Positions 52,065 through 61,608 are shown, counted from the first letter of the stretch. The stretch: 64,000 nt of DNA from Alsobacter sp046349155 (GCA_046349155.1 JAXMCW010000002.1:620001-684000); one strand, 5' to 3'. Made by a program: numbers and translations. The notes: a model not told the origin generated them from the letters alone.

Positions 52065-52568
52065 CTAGGGACCGTCGATGACCCGCTTCAGGGCCGCTTC
52101 CTCATCCCGACTCAGGGCGACGGCGGCGGCGCGCTCGGTCTTCCTCCGCCGCGCATTCGCCCACACCACCCCCGCGCCCAGCGCCAGCACGACGAAGGGA
52201 CCCACCCACAGGATCAGCGTGTGGGCGTTGAAGGCGGGCTTCAGCAGGACGAACTCGCCGTAGCGGTCGACGAGGAAGCTGCGGACCTGGTCGTCCGTGG
52301 CCCCCTCTTTCAACTTTTCGCGCACGAGCAGGCGCAGGTCGCGGGCGAGCGGCGCGTCGCTGTCGTCGATCGACTGGTTCTGGCAGACCAGGCAGCGCAG
52401 GCCGGACGAAATGCCGCGCGCGCGCTCCTCGAGCCCGGGATCCTGCAGCACCTCGTCGGGCTGGACCGCACGAACGGGGCCGGCCATGACGAGGGCGGCG
52501 GCGAGCGCCAGCATGGCGGACGACACGCGGCGTCCCGAGCAGAGACGGATGGGCGCCACCGCGCTCAC
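52065..52568 (-). CDS. ccmH: Cytochrome c biogenesis protein CcmH (thioreductase subunit)
   Basis: 167 residues with a signal peptide, a periplasmic domain and one C-terminal membrane helix. The redox motif is C59-LV-C62 in GLRCLVCQNQSI, which reduces apocytochrome cysteines before haem attachment. It starts with GTG, overlapping the ccmF stop codon (GTGA). It works with CcmF and CcmI in the haem-ligation complex. The short form lacks the C-terminal TPR region, which is supplied by the separate CcmI. Confidence 0.94.
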   Translation of the reverse strand: MSAVAPIRLCSGRRVSSAMLALAAALVMAGPVRAVQPDEVLQDPGLEERARGISSGLRCLVCQNQSIDDSDAPLARDLRLLVREKLKEGATDDQVRSFLVDRYGEFVLLKPAFNAHTLILWVGPFVVLALGAGVVWANARRRKTERAAAVALSRDEEAALKRVIDGP

Positions 52569-54556
52569 TCCGCCGCCGTGGCCGCGCCGGCGACGGCCCG
52601 CGCGCGCGCCTTGACGGGCGCGGCGATGCGGGAGCGCCGGTCGGCCAGCGACAGCGTCCCGCCCAGCGCCATCACGACCGCGCCGAGCCAGATCAGCAGG
52701 ACCAGCGGCTTGTAGTAGAGCCGCAGGCCCACTTTGCCGTCAGGCTCGATCTCCGCGACGCTGGCATAGAGCTGGCCGAGGGGGCCCACGGTCATCAGGC
52801 CGGCCTCGGAGGTCGGCATGCTGCGTCCCGTGAAGATGCGCTTCCCCGGTTCCAGCGTGCCGAGCGCCCCGCCGTCCTTCGAGACCTCGAGGATGGCGGC
52901 CTGCTCGCGATAGTCGATGCGCCGCCGGTCCTCCACCTTGCTGAGCATGATCTCGTAGCCGCCGACCTCGACCTTGTCGCCGGGCTTCAGGGCCACGATC
53001 CGCTCGACGCCCCACGCCGTCGCAGCGATGCCGATGACGGTGACGCCGACCCCGGCATGGGCGATGGCGGTGCCCCAGGCGCTGCGCGGCAGGCCCGCGG
53101 CCCGCCGCAGCGCCTGGCCCAGGCCGAGGCCCGGCCGCCAGGACCGCGTCACGATCTCGGTCGCCGAGCCCAGGATCAGCCAGGCTGCGAGCCCGAACCC
53201 GAGCGGCGCCGCCACCGGGCCGCCGCGCGTGATCCAGAGCAGGGCGAGCGTGACGAGGATGGCGACGCCCATGGCCACCGAGAGCCTCTGGGCGACGCCC
53301 AGCAGGTCGCCGCGCTTCCAGGCCAGGGACTGGCCGAAGGGCAGGATCAGCAGCAGGGGGACGCAGAGCGGCAGGAAGGTGGCGTTGAAGAAGGGTGCGC
53401 CGACGGAGATCTTCGCGCCGGTCGTGGCCTCCAGGGCCAGCGGATAGAGCGTGCCGATGAAGACCGTGGCGCAGGAGGTGGCGAGGAGGAGATTGTTGGC
53501 GACGAGCGCGCCTTCGCGGGACACCGGGGCGAAGAGCCCGCCCTGCCGCAGCAGCGGTGCGCGCCATGCGAACAGGGCGAGGCCGCCTCCGATGAACGCG
53601 ACGAGGATGCCTAGGATGAACAGGCCGCGGGACGGGTCGGTGGCGAAGGCGTGGACGGACGTGAGCACGCCCGAGCGCACCAGGAAGGTGCCGATCAGCG
53701 ACAGCGAGAAGGTGATGATGGAAAGCAGGATCGTCCACACCTTCAGCGCGTCGCGCTTCTCCATCACGACCGTCGAGTGGATCAGCGCCGTTCCGGCCAG
53801 CCAGGGCATCAGCGAGGCGTTCTCGACGGGATCCCAGAACCACCAGCCGCCCCAGCCGAGCTCGTAATAGGCCCAGTAGGAGCCCATGGCGATGCCGAGC
53901 GTCAGGAAGGTCCAGGCCGTCAGGGTCCAAGGCCGGACGAAGCGCGCCCAGACGGCGTCGATGCGGCCGTCGATCAGGGCTCCGAGCGCGAAGGAGAAGG
54001 CCACGCTGAACCCGACATATCCGAGGTAGAGCAGCGGCGGGTGAATGGCGAGGCCGGGATCCTGCAGGATCGGGTTGAGCCCCTGCCCCTCGAACGGGGC
54101 CGGCGACAGCCGCGCGAAGGGATTGGAGGTCACCAGGATGAAGAGCAGGAAGGCCGCCGCGACCGCCCCCTGCACCGAGAGCACGTTGGCCAGCAGCCGC
54201 TCCGGCATCGCGCCGCCGCGGATGGCCAGCAGGGCCGCGAAGATGCCGAGGATCAGGACCCACAGCATCATCGAACCCTCGTGGTTCGACCAGACGCCGG
54301 AGATCTTGTAGGCGAGCGGCTTGGTGGAGTGCGAGTTCTGGAAGACGTTCAGGACGGAGAAGTCGGACCCTACATAGGCGGCCGTGAGGGCCGCGTAGGA
54401 GAGCAGCAGGAAGCCGCACATGGCGAGCGCCACGGGGCGCGCCGTGCCCATCAGCATGGAGTCCCGCGTCAGGGCCCCCCAGCAGGGCACGACGGTGAGG
54501 ATGAGCGACAGGGCGAGCGCCAGAACGAGCGCGTAATGGCCGACCTCGACGATCAT
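52565..54556 (-). CDS. ccmF: Cytochrome c haem lyase subunit CcmF
   Basis: 663-residue polytopic membrane protein. The haem-handling tryptophan-rich loop is WAYYELGWGGWWFWDPVENASLMPWL near residue 240. The other conserved segment is GVWSNHEGSMMLWVLIL. It transfers haem from CcmE to the apocytochrome. It overlaps ccmE and ccmH by four bases each, so the genes are tightly coupled. Confidence 0.96.
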   Translation of the reverse strand: MIVEVGHYALVLALALSLILTVVPCWGALTRDSMLMGTARPVALAMCGFLLLSYAALTAAYVGSDFSVLNVFQNSHSTKPLAYKISGVWSNHEGSMMLWVLILGIFAALLAIRGGAMPERLLANVLSVQGAVAAAFLLFILVTSNPFARLSPAPFEGQGLNPILQDPGLAIHPPLLYLGYVGFSVAFSFALGALIDGRIDAVWARFVRPWTLTAWTFLTLGIAMGSYWAYYELGWGGWWFWDPVENASLMPWLAGTALIHSTVVMEKRDALKVWTILLSIITFSLSLIGTFLVRSGVLTSVHAFATDPSRGLFILGILVAFIGGGLALFAWRAPLLRQGGLFAPVSREGALVANNLLLATSCATVFIGTLYPLALEATTGAKISVGAPFFNATFLPLCVPLLLILPFGQSLAWKRGDLLGVAQRLSVAMGVAILVTLALLWITRGGPVAAPLGFGLAAWLILGSATEIVTRSWRPGLGLGQALRRAAGLPRSAWGTAIAHAGVGVTVIGIAATAWGVERIVALKPGDKVEVGGYEIMLSKVEDRRRIDYREQAAILEVSKDGGALGTLEPGKRIFTGRSMPTSEAGLMTVGPLGQLYASVAEIEPDGKVGLRLYYKPLVLLIWLGAVVMALGGTLSLADRRSRIAAPVKARARAVAGAATAAE

Positions 54557-55062
54557 GGCGTCTTCGCCCCCTGCGCCGGCGCACCGCCGGGATTGCCCTT
54601 GCCCTCATTCCAGACGCCCTGCTTCTTCAAGGCGTCCGCGACCTCCTTGGGCATGTAGTTCTCGTCGTGCTTGGCGAGCACGCTGTCGGCGCGGAAGCCT
54701 CCGGAGGCCTCGAGCACGCCTTCGGCGACGACGCCCTGCCCTTCCCGGAACAGGTCGGGCAGCAGGCCCTTGTAGCGGACCGGCACCGACTTCGCCGTAT
54801 CCGTCACCTCGAACTCGACCAGTTGGTCGGCGCCCTTGCGGACGCTCCCCTCCTTGACGAGGCCGCCGATGCGCAACCGCGTGCCGGGGGCGATGCCCTG
54901 GCTGGCGATCTCGCTGGGCGTGCGGAAGAAGACGATGGAATCGTTCAGGGCGAAGAGGACGAGGCCCGCGGCGAGGCCCAGGACCGCCAGCGCGCCGCCA
55001 ATCAACAGCAGCCTGCGCTGCTTGCGCGTCATGCGGGAACCGCTGGTCGTGACTGCACTCAT
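54553..55062 (-). CDS. ccmE: Periplasmic haem chaperone CcmE
   Basis: 169 residues. A single membrane anchor (about 18-38) is followed by a beta-barrel domain. The covalent haem-binding histidine is H132 in LAKHDENYMPKE, with the neighbouring Y136. The C-terminal tail is Gly/Pro/Ala-rich. The gene is ten bases downstream of ccmI. Confidence 0.95.
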   Translation of the reverse strand: MSAVTTSGSRMTRKQRRLLLIGGALAVLGLAAGLVLFALNDSIVFFRTPSEIASQGIAPGTRLRIGGLVKEGSVRKGADQLVEFEVTDTAKSVPVRYKGLLPDLFREGQGVVAEGVLEASGGFRADSVLAKHDENYMPKEVADALKKQGVWNEGKGNPGGAPAQGAKTP

Positions 55063-55072
55063 CTCGTCGGTC

Positions 55073-56194
55073 CTACGATCCCCCGATGGCCAATTCGCGG
55101 CCGAGCGCTTCCAGCCGTGCCTTGCCCGGCGGGTCGCCGGCCAAGGCCGTCAGGCCGCGACCCAGCGCCGCCTTCGCCTTGTCCGGCTCGTTCAGCACCA
55201 TGTAGGAGCGCACGAGCCTCAGCCAGCCCTCCACGTCGCCGCTATTCGTCTCGAGCTTGGCCGACAGGTTCTCCACCATGCCGCGGATGGCCGCGAGCTG
55301 GTCCCCCTTCGGCATCGCGGCGATGGCCTGCCCCGCCGCGCTGTTCGGGCCCGACTGCGGCGCCTGCCCGAGAGCGGCGAGCCGCTCGTCGAGCATGGCC
55401 GCCACGGGGCTCCCGGGCGGGGCCTCGGCGGCGAGTTCGCGGTAGATCGCCACGGCCGTGACACGATCGCCGTCCTGCTCGGCCGCCATGGCCTTGAAGA
55501 AGCGGGCCTTGCCCAGCCTCGGCTCCTGCGCCAGCGCCTTGGTATAGGCCTCCCGCGCCGCCGGGGTCGCGGCGCCGTCCGCCTCCGCGATCAGCGCCTC
55601 CGCGTAGTTCTCCAGGCGGACCGGCGTCTCGCCCAAGAGCCGGATGGCGTTGGCGTAGGCCTTCGCGGCGTCGGAGAAGCGACCCATGCTCATGTAGACG
55701 GGGGCAACGACCTCGAACCCCCGGCCATCATTCGGATTGGCGGCGAGGTGCTGCTCGATCTTGGCGATCGCCTCGTCCATGCCGCCGGCCTGATTGACGC
55801 CGTCCGTCCGAGAGGCCAGCGGCTGGGCGGGCAGCTCGGGATGGCCCACCGACAGGTAGAGGCCGAGGCTCAGGAGCGGAATGCCCACCAGCGCGAGGCC
55901 GGCCGCGAGGCTCCTGCGCGTCTTGGAGGGCGAGCCGGCGGCCGCCTTCTGCTCCAGCCGGTCGGCCGCCAGCAGGCGGCGCGCCGCCTCCACCCTGGCG
56001 GTCGCCGCTTCCGACGAGTCGAGCAGGCCGCGCTCCTTGTCGCGCTCGATCTCGGCGAGCTGCGCTTCGTAGAAGGCGCGGTCCGTGCTGCGCATGTCGG
56101 GAGCCGCGGCCAAGGCCTCGCGCCGCGCGAGCGGTGCGAGCACCGCCAGCACGGCGACCCCAGTCATCACGGCGAGGGCGACCCAGACCAGCAT
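55073..56194 (-). CDS. ccmI: Cytochrome c biogenesis TPR protein CcmI
   Basis: 373 residues. Two N-terminal membrane helices (1-25 and about 90-110) flank a cytoplasmic segment. A periplasmic TPR domain follows, with repeats such as GRFSDAAKAYANAIRLLGET and ARFFKAMAAEQDGDRVTAVAIYRELA. It delivers apocytochrome to the CcmF/CcmH ligase. It is the first gene of the leftward ccm group. ccmABCD are not in the window. Confidence 0.92.
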   Translation of the reverse strand: MLVWVALAVMTGVAVLAVLAPLARREALAAAPDMRSTDRAFYEAQLAEIERDKERGLLDSSEAATARVEAARRLLAADRLEQKAAAGSPSKTRRSLAAGLALVGIPLLSLGLYLSVGHPELPAQPLASRTDGVNQAGGMDEAIAKIEQHLAANPNDGRGFEVVAPVYMSMGRFSDAAKAYANAIRLLGETPVRLENYAEALIAEADGAATPAAREAYTKALAQEPRLGKARFFKAMAAEQDGDRVTAVAIYRELAAEAPPGSPVAAMLDERLAALGQAPQSGPNSAAGQAIAAMPKGDQLAAIRGMVENLSAKLETNSGDVEGWLRLVRSYMVLNEPDKAKAALGRGLTALAGDPPGKARLEALGRELAIGGS

Positions 56195-56278
56195 GGCCGT
56201 TCGATAGCGGCCCTTGGGCTCCGCGTCACGCCATAAAGTGCCGCAGCGCCTTCGGGATGACTGCGGATGACGCGTTCG

Positions 56279-56749
56279 TCAGCTCACGATCTGCCAGGTG
56301 CCGTCTGGATTGCGGCACGCCGTGCCCTGCCCCGCCTGCGGCCGGCCGTTGATGTAGATCGTGTGGGTATAGCGCCGGCACTGGCTTTGGGCCTCGTAGT
56401 AGACCGGGCCCGGCTCGACATAGCCGTAGGCCCCGCTGGGCGCGTTCCAATCCGAGCGCTGGCCCGAGTTCAGGGCGCTCGCCTGCGCGCTGTAGGCGCG
56501 CGACTGCGCCTCCTGGTCGAGACTCTTGCCGATCTGGTTGCCGAGGAAGCCGCCGATCAGCGCGCCGCCCGCGATCGCCGCCGCCTTTCCCGCGCCCGCG
56601 CCGAAGGCGCTGCCGACCAGCCCGCCCAGCACGGCGCCGCTCACGGTTCCCACGCCTTCGTTGGTCGGGGCTCCGGTCTGCGAACATCCCGCTGCGGCGA
56701 GAGACATGGCGCAGGCGGCAATTGCAGCTGTCAGGCTTCTGGTGGGCAT
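56279..56749 (-). CDS. Glycine-zipper lipoprotein (17 kDa surface antigen-like)
   Basis: 156 residues. A lipoprotein signal ends in the lipobox AAAGC, with C22 the lipidated residue. Then comes a glycine-zipper helix pair (GAVLGGLVGSAFGAGAGKAAAIAGGALIGGFLGNQIGKSLD as a unit, about residues 37-79). A C-terminal domain has CRRYTHTIYINGRPQAGQGTAC, with two cysteines that could pair, and ends DGTWQIV. It is likely anchored to the outer membrane. Function is unknown. Confidence 0.87.
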   Translation of the reverse strand: MPTRSLTAAIAACAMSLAAAGCSQTGAPTNEGVGTVSGAVLGGLVGSAFGAGAGKAAAIAGGALIGGFLGNQIGKSLDQEAQSRAYSAQASALNSGQRSDWNAPSGAYGYVEPGPVYYEAQSQCRRYTHTIYINGRPQAGQGTACRNPDGTWQIVS

Positions 56750-56852
56750 TCCGATTCGCTCCGTTCGCGGGACCGCGCCCGGGCTCGGGAAGGAGCGGGC
56801 GCACCGTCAAGCGGAGCCATGGCGGAGAATTGAGACGGGATCTTGGCGCGGG

Positions 56853-58244
56853 TCAGCCGGCCGGCAGGACGAGTTCCGCCCGCAGGCCTCCCAGAGGGCT
56901 GGCGCCGAGCGTGAGGGCTCCGCCGTAGAGCGCCGCCAGGTCCTGGACGATCGAGAGGCCCAGGCCCGAGCCCGGCCTGGATTCGTCGAGACGGGCGCCG
57001 CGCTTGAGCATTTCAGTTCGCGCCGCCTCCGGCAGGCCAGGCCCGTCGTCGTCGACGAGGGCGCGGAAAAAGTCCCGGCCGTCCCGCCCGGGCGCCGGCT
57101 CCACGGTCACGAGGACCCGCGACGAGGCCCATTTCCCGCCGTTGTCGACGAGGTTGCCGACCATTTCCTCGAAGTCCTGCTTCTCGCCGCGGAAGCGCAC
57201 GTCAGGCTCCACCTCACGGTCGAACGCCACGTCGCGGTCCCGGTATATCTTGGTCGCCGTGCGCAGGAGCCCGTCGATCACCGGCCCGATCTCCGTCACC
57301 GTGCCGATGGAGCCCGCCCGCGCCGCAGCCCTTGCGCGCTCCAGGTACCAGTTCACCTGGTCGCGCATCACGGCCGCCTGCTCGCGAACCTTGTCGGCGA
57401 GCTGGCCCTGCTCGGCGCCCGCCTCGTTCACCAGAACGCTCAAGGGCGTCTTCAGCGCGTGGGCCAGGTTGCCGACCTGGGTCCGCGCCCGCTCCAGGAT
57501 CTCGTGGTTGGAATGGATCAGCAGGTTGGTCTCGGCTGCGAGCGGGGCGAGGTCGTCGGGCCAGTCGCCCTCGATCCGGTCCTTCTGCCCCCTGCGGATC
57601 AGGCCCACAGCCTCCTGCAGGCGAGCGAGCGGCTGCAGGCCGAAACGGACCTGGACCACCGTCGTGCCGACGAGGAGGAGGCCGAGCAGAAGGAAGGTGA
57701 GCGCCAAAGCCAGTTCGAAGGAGGCGATCGTCGATTCGATCTCGTCGGCGTCGGCCGCGACCTGGATGCGGAACCGGCCATCCTCGCCCAGGTCCACCAC
57801 GCGCTCGATGATCCGCAGCCGCCGTTCGTCCGGGCCGGTGGCGTAGCCCTCGCGCAATTCGCCGGGCTTCACCCGCCCCTGCGGCGGCGGCAGGTTGGGC
57901 AGCCGCCCTCCGAACAGCGAGGTCGAGCCGGACACTTCCGCCGGCGTCCGGTCGAGCCGGGCGATCTGCCAGTACCAGCCCGAGAGCGGCAGGTCGAAGC
58001 GCGGTTCTCCGAGGCTGTAGGGGTCCTGCTTGTCGGTCTCCGGCGAGGCGACCGCCGCCACGAGGGACTTCAGATAGACGTGCAGGCGCTCGTCGAAGCC
58101 GCGCTCCGTGGTGCGGCGGTAGATGGTCGAGAGCACGACGCCCGCCACGATCAGGATGACCAGGCTGAGCGCCGCCGACGAGACGAAGAGGCGCGTGGCG
58201 ATCGACTGGCGCTTCAGGGTCCAGCGCTCGCGCACAGGCTTCAC
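56853..58244 (-). CDS. PhoQ/FeuQ-like sensor histidine kinase
   Basis: 463 residues. Helix 1 is at about 15-38 and helix 2 at about 180-205. A periplasmic domain lies between them (SGWYWQIARLDRTPAEVSG). The H-box is NLAHALKTPLSVLVNEAG, and the N-box NLVDNGGKWASSRVLVT has the KWA form typical of the PhoQ/FeuQ group. The G-box is GSGLGLSIVQDLAALYGG. The GTG at 58244 is chosen for AGGAGG six bases upstream. The open frame beyond it lies in the response regulator gene. Partner: the regulator 25 bases upstream. Confidence 0.9.
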   Translation of the reverse strand: MKPVRERWTLKRQSIATRLFVSSAALSLVILIVAGVVLSTIYRRTTERGFDERLHVYLKSLVAAVASPETDKQDPYSLGEPRFDLPLSGWYWQIARLDRTPAEVSGSTSLFGGRLPNLPPPQGRVKPGELREGYATGPDERRLRIIERVVDLGEDGRFRIQVAADADEIESTIASFELALALTFLLLGLLLVGTTVVQVRFGLQPLARLQEAVGLIRRGQKDRIEGDWPDDLAPLAAETNLLIHSNHEILERARTQVGNLAHALKTPLSVLVNEAGAEQGQLADKVREQAAVMRDQVNWYLERARAAARAGSIGTVTEIGPVIDGLLRTATKIYRDRDVAFDREVEPDVRFRGEKQDFEEMVGNLVDNGGKWASSRVLVTVEPAPGRDGRDFFRALVDDDGPGLPEAARTEMLKRGARLDESRPGSGLGLSIVQDLAALYGGALTLGASPLGGLRAELVLPAG

Positions 58245-58269
58245 CGCCGGCCTCCTGACCCCCCGGCGC

Positions 58270-58941
58270 TCACGCGCCGGATCCGGGGGCCTGCAGGATG
58301 TAGCCGAGCCCCCTGACCGTCTGGATGGCGTCGACGCCGAGCTTCTTGCGCAGGCGTCCCACGAAGACCTCGATCGTGTTGCTGTCGCGGTCGAAATCCT
58401 GGTCGTAGAGGTGCTCCACGATCTCCGTCCGCGATACGACCCTTCCCACGTGGTGCATGAGGTAGGCAAGCAGCCGATATTCGTGAGAGGTGAGCTTGAT
58501 GGGGTTCCCGTCGACCGTGACCCGGTTGGAGCGCGTATCGAGCCGCACCGGGCCGCAGACGAGCTCGCTCGTGGCGTGGCCCGCGGCACGGCGCAGGACG
58601 GCGCGCACGCGCGCCAAAATCTCCTCCATGTGGAACGGCTTGGTGACGTAGTCGTCCGCCCCGGCGTCGAAGCCCTGGACCTTGTCGCTCCAGCGGTCCC
58701 GGGCGGTGAGGATGATCACAGGCATCGCCCTACCGGATCGCCGCCACCCCTGGAGAACGGCGACGCCGTCCATCTTGGGGAGGCCGAGATCGAGGATCAC
58801 GGCGTCGTAAGGCTCGGATTCCCCGAGGAAATGCCCCTCCTCGCCGTCATGGGCGCGGTCGACGGCATAGCCTGCCTGTTCCAGCGCCGTCACGATCTGG
58901 CGATTGAGGTCTTTGTCGTCTTCAACCACCAGCAGGCGCAT
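58270..58941 (-). CDS. OmpR-family response regulator (PhoP/FeuP-like)
   Basis: 223 residues. The receiver domain has D8/D9, phospho-acceptor D51 in DAVILDLGLPKMDG and K101 in DYVTKPFHMEEIL. The winged helix ends NTIEVFVGRLRKKLG and VRGLGYIL. It is paired with the kinase downstream. The PepSY protein gene 12 bases upstream is probably part of the same operon, an arrangement often seen for PhoPQ-type systems. Confidence 0.93.
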   Translation of the reverse strand: MRLLVVEDDKDLNRQIVTALEQAGYAVDRAHDGEEGHFLGESEPYDAVILDLGLPKMDGVAVLQGWRRSGRAMPVIILTARDRWSDKVQGFDAGADDYVTKPFHMEEILARVRAVLRRAAGHATSELVCGPVRLDTRSNRVTVDGNPIKLTSHEYRLLAYLMHHVGRVVSRTEIVEHLYDQDFDRDSNTIEVFVGRLRKKLGVDAIQTVRGLGYILQAPGSGA

Positions 58942-58953
58942 GGCGGCTCCCGT

Positions 58954-59334
58954 TCAGTTGCGCTCCACGATGCGGCCGGTCGCGGCGTCCACGTCGATCC
59001 GTAGCACCTTTCCGTCCCGCTTGAGCGACGTAATGACATAAACAAGGCCCTTCTCGCCATTACAAAGGCGCGCGCGGACGGCCTCGCCGCCTCCGGCCGC
59101 CCTCGCCGCCCGCAGGGCCGCGACCTGGGCGATGACGCGCTTGGCGGCCACCTCCTCGCGGATCTCGGCCTCGCTGAGGCAGGCGGGACGAGCCTGCTTG
59201 GCCTCCGCCTTGGTCTCCGCCAGGTCCTCCGCGAACGCGGGGGGCGCGGCAGCGACGGGTGCGACCAGGACGGCGGAAGCCGCAAGGAGGGCGCGCAGCA
59301 GGACGGGTCCGCGCGAGGAGGCATGGCTCGGCAT
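58954..59334 (-). CDS. PepSY-type periplasmic small protein
   Basis: 126 residues with a Sec signal peptide (hydrophobic run about 10-33, ending AFAED). The mature domain is CLSEAEIREEVAAKRVIAQVAAL. It closes with YVITSLKRDGKVLRIDVDAATGRIVERN, the latter a typical PepSY-like ending. Two cysteines (in RPACLSE and RARLCNGE) could form a disulfide. It precedes the response regulator and may modulate the sensor. That role is inferred from position only. Confidence 0.78.
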   Translation of the reverse strand: MPSHASSRGPVLLRALLAASAVLVAPVAAAPPAFAEDLAETKAEAKQARPACLSEAEIREEVAAKRVIAQVAALRAARAAGGGEAVRARLCNGEKGLVYVITSLKRDGKVLRIDVDAATGRIVERN

Positions 59335-59380
59335 GCGACCACGCTAGGAGCGCCGTCCTGAACCGCAGGTGAACGCCGCG

Positions 59381-60154
59381 TCAGCGAGCGGCGACCAGTC
59401 GCCGCGTGGCGAGCACCCGGAACAGCGTCGAGGCGATGAAGGATCCCCCGGCGACGACCTGGAGGCCGGCGTCGACGAGGCCCGGGGCATCGAGGCCGGT
59501 CGTGTCGAATCCGACGGCGGAGAGGCCGAGCGCGGCGAGGCCGACGGCGTTGGACCAGACGGTCCGGCTGGCGAGGATGGACTTCACATCCGACATGGCG
59601 GGCTCCTTGCTGGGCAGAACGGAGTGAGGGGCTGGCGCGCTGGTGGCCGCCGCGCGGCGCGCCAGGCTCCGCACGGCGTCGACCCTGTGCGACCAGCCCC
59701 GCCCGAAGGCGGACCAGGTCGGCAGGGACTGCAGGAATGCGAGCCGTCGGTCGCAGATGCGGTCGGCCAGCAGCGCGGCGCCGCTCGCGCGGCAGGCCGT
59801 GAGCGTCGCCGGTCCGATGACGCCGTCGGCCCGCACCCCCAGGCTTTCCTGCAGGAGCAGGGCCGCGCGCCGCGGCCCGGCATGGACCGCCATGTCGAAG
59901 ACCGCGAGATCCACGCCGGCTGGCAAATCGTCGCCTCGCACCGCGTTCCAGTAGCGTGAGCGATAGATGCTCGCCGCCTCCGCCCGGCCGAGCGCCCTCA
60001 CCGCGCCCGCGTCGACCGGGCTCCCGCGCGCCTCCGAGAGCGTCTGGCAGGTGATGCCGAACTTGGTCGCTCCGCCTGGATCGCGGGGATCGTCGACGAA
60101 GCCTCCCTCGAAGCGCAGGACCGCCGCGAGCGCAGCCTCGAACTGGTTTTCCAT
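59381..60154 (-). CDS. GH108-family lysozyme fused to a holin-like C-terminus
   Basis: 257 residues. Residues 1-170 form a glycosyl hydrolase 108 / peptidoglycan-binding endolysin, with the catalytic glutamate E16 in RFEGGFVDDPRDPGGATKFGIT. YWNAVRGDDLPAGVDLAVFDM and VRADGVIGPATL follow. The C-terminal 70 residues contain hydrophobic helices (SNAVGLAALGLSAVGF, VVAGGSFIASTLFRVL) resembling a small holin. It directly follows the tail genes and could release gene-transfer-agent particles. No ribosome site upstream is conspicuous, but the family N-terminus fits this start. Confidence 0.85.
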   Translation of the reverse strand: MENQFEAALAAVLRFEGGFVDDPRDPGGATKFGITCQTLSEARGSPVDAGAVRALGRAEAASIYRSRYWNAVRGDDLPAGVDLAVFDMAVHAGPRRAALLLQESLGVRADGVIGPATLTACRASGAALLADRICDRRLAFLQSLPTWSAFGRGWSHRVDAVRSLARRAAATSAPAPHSVLPSKEPAMSDVKSILASRTVWSNAVGLAALGLSAVGFDTTGLDAPGLVDAGLQVVAGGSFIASTLFRVLATRRLVAAR

Positions 60155-60164
60155 GGCGTCGCCC

Positions 60165-61586
60165 TCAGAGTTCGGCGCTGTAGTCGAAAGGCCCCGCGCC
60201 GCTCGCTACAGGGGTCGTCCTCATCTCAAAGGCGAGGTCGGCCGGGGACTGCGCGGCGGCGGAGCGGCGGAAGTAGCGTCGTGCGAGAAGCAGCTCGACG
60301 GCCGGCATGCGCCGCGCGAAGGCTGAGGCGGCGGGCCCTTCCTCGAGCTGCACGTCGGCGATGTCGATCGAGGCCGCCGACGACCCCGACAGGGCGAAGC
60401 GAAGCGCCGTGCAGGACCCCGCTGCGACGGTCTTGCCGGAGACGCCGGGCAAGGTCGTGGTGATGACGCGCCGCGTCCAGGCGGGGCTCGCCGCGAGGGC
60501 CGTGGATGCCAGTCCGGAGACCGCGGCGCTGCCGCCCGCGCCGAACACCTGCGCCATGTCGCAGAAGAACGCCGCCGACGCCGTCCGGTAGCTGAAGGAC
60601 ACGGTGACCTTGCGCCCGGCGAGGCGCGTCACGTCCTCCAGGCGCGTCTGCAGCTCGGGGAAGGAGGTCGCCGTCGTGCTCGCGACGGACAGCGTGGCGA
60701 AGCAGCGTCCTCCGGGGACGTCGGCCTGACCCGCCGCGAAGGCCGAGCAGCTCAGTTGTCCGGCGGCGACGCCCGCCGCCTGGGTGAACCAGCGGTCGGG
60801 ACCGTAGGCCGGCGCCTGGCCGAGCGGGAACGGCCCGGCCCCGCGCTGGGCGATCATGAAGTCGCCGTTGATCACGTGATTGCGGAGGTCCCCCACGCCC
60901 GACCCGCCGAAGCCCCCCACGCCCGAGGGAAAGGTGACCGCTCCGGTCTGGGCATCGACCAGCAGGCCGTCCCGCCAGGCCGCGCCATCGGCGGAGACCT
61001 TGATGCGAAACCGGTCGTCGCCGCAGAGGCCGGCCTCGGCCCTGCCTGACCAGCCGTCCTGGAAGAGGATGCTGGCCGTCGACGCCTCCTTCTCCTTGTT
61101 CAGCTTCAGCCGCAGGCTGCCGCTGCCGCCCTCCCCTGCGCCGCGCGCGGAAAAGAGCGCATCATTGAGCTTGGCGCTGAACGGATTGCCGGGATCGGCG
61201 CCCGTGCCGAGCGCGAACGACGTCAGGCCGGCGAGCGCCGTGAGCGCGCTCGCGAGGTCTCGCCAGCTCGTCCCGTCGTAGAGCAGAACCGCTCCCGCCG
61301 CCGCGACGTAGCAGAGCCAGCCCGGCCGCGGCTGGTGGAAGCGCCAGCTTCCATCGTCGAAGGCCGCCAGCTGACCGGCATGGCCGGCGAAGGCCCCGAG
61401 GGGCGCGACCCCGACGAGGTAGCGGTCTCCCTCGGCGGGCGTGTCGGGCGGCGCCTGTACCCCGCTCTGCAGGACGCCCGCCTGCACGAGCGTGTCGAGC
61501 ATGCGCAGCGCCTCGTTGTGGGTGACATGTTTCTGGGACTGGGCCGCCGCCAGGTAGGGCAGCGCCAGCCGGTTGGACACATCCAT
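60165..61586 (-). CDS. DUF2793 domain protein, probable GTA/phage tail fibre
   Basis: 473 residues. The DUF2793 domain at about 3-110 has NRLALPYLAAAQSQKHVTHNEALRMLD as its start, then GDRYLVG and WLCYVAAAGAVLLYDGTSW. A beta-rich C-terminal part follows (GPFPLGQAPAYGPDRWFTQA), resembling carbohydrate-binding tail proteins. It lies 22 bases after the GTA baseplate gene and 10 bases before the lysin. It probably contributes to particle attachment to recipient cells. Confidence 0.85.
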   Translation of the reverse strand: MDVSNRLALPYLAAAQSQKHVTHNEALRMLDTLVQAGVLQSGVQAPPDTPAEGDRYLVGVAPLGAFAGHAGQLAAFDDGSWRFHQPRPGWLCYVAAAGAVLLYDGTSWRDLASALTALAGLTSFALGTGADPGNPFSAKLNDALFSARGAGEGGSGSLRLKLNKEKEASTASILFQDGWSGRAEAGLCGDDRFRIKVSADGAAWRDGLLVDAQTGAVTFPSGVGGFGGSGVGDLRNHVINGDFMIAQRGAGPFPLGQAPAYGPDRWFTQAAGVAAGQLSCSAFAAGQADVPGGRCFATLSVASTTATSFPELQTRLEDVTRLAGRKVTVSFSYRTASAAFFCDMAQVFGAGGSAAVSGLASTALAASPAWTRRVITTTLPGVSGKTVAAGSCTALRFALSGSSAASIDIADVQLEEGPAASAFARRMPAVELLLARRYFRRSAAAQSPADLAFEMRTTPVASGAGPFDYSAEL

Positions 61587-61608
61587 GTCCGCCTCCGGTT
61601 CGGTGGAA

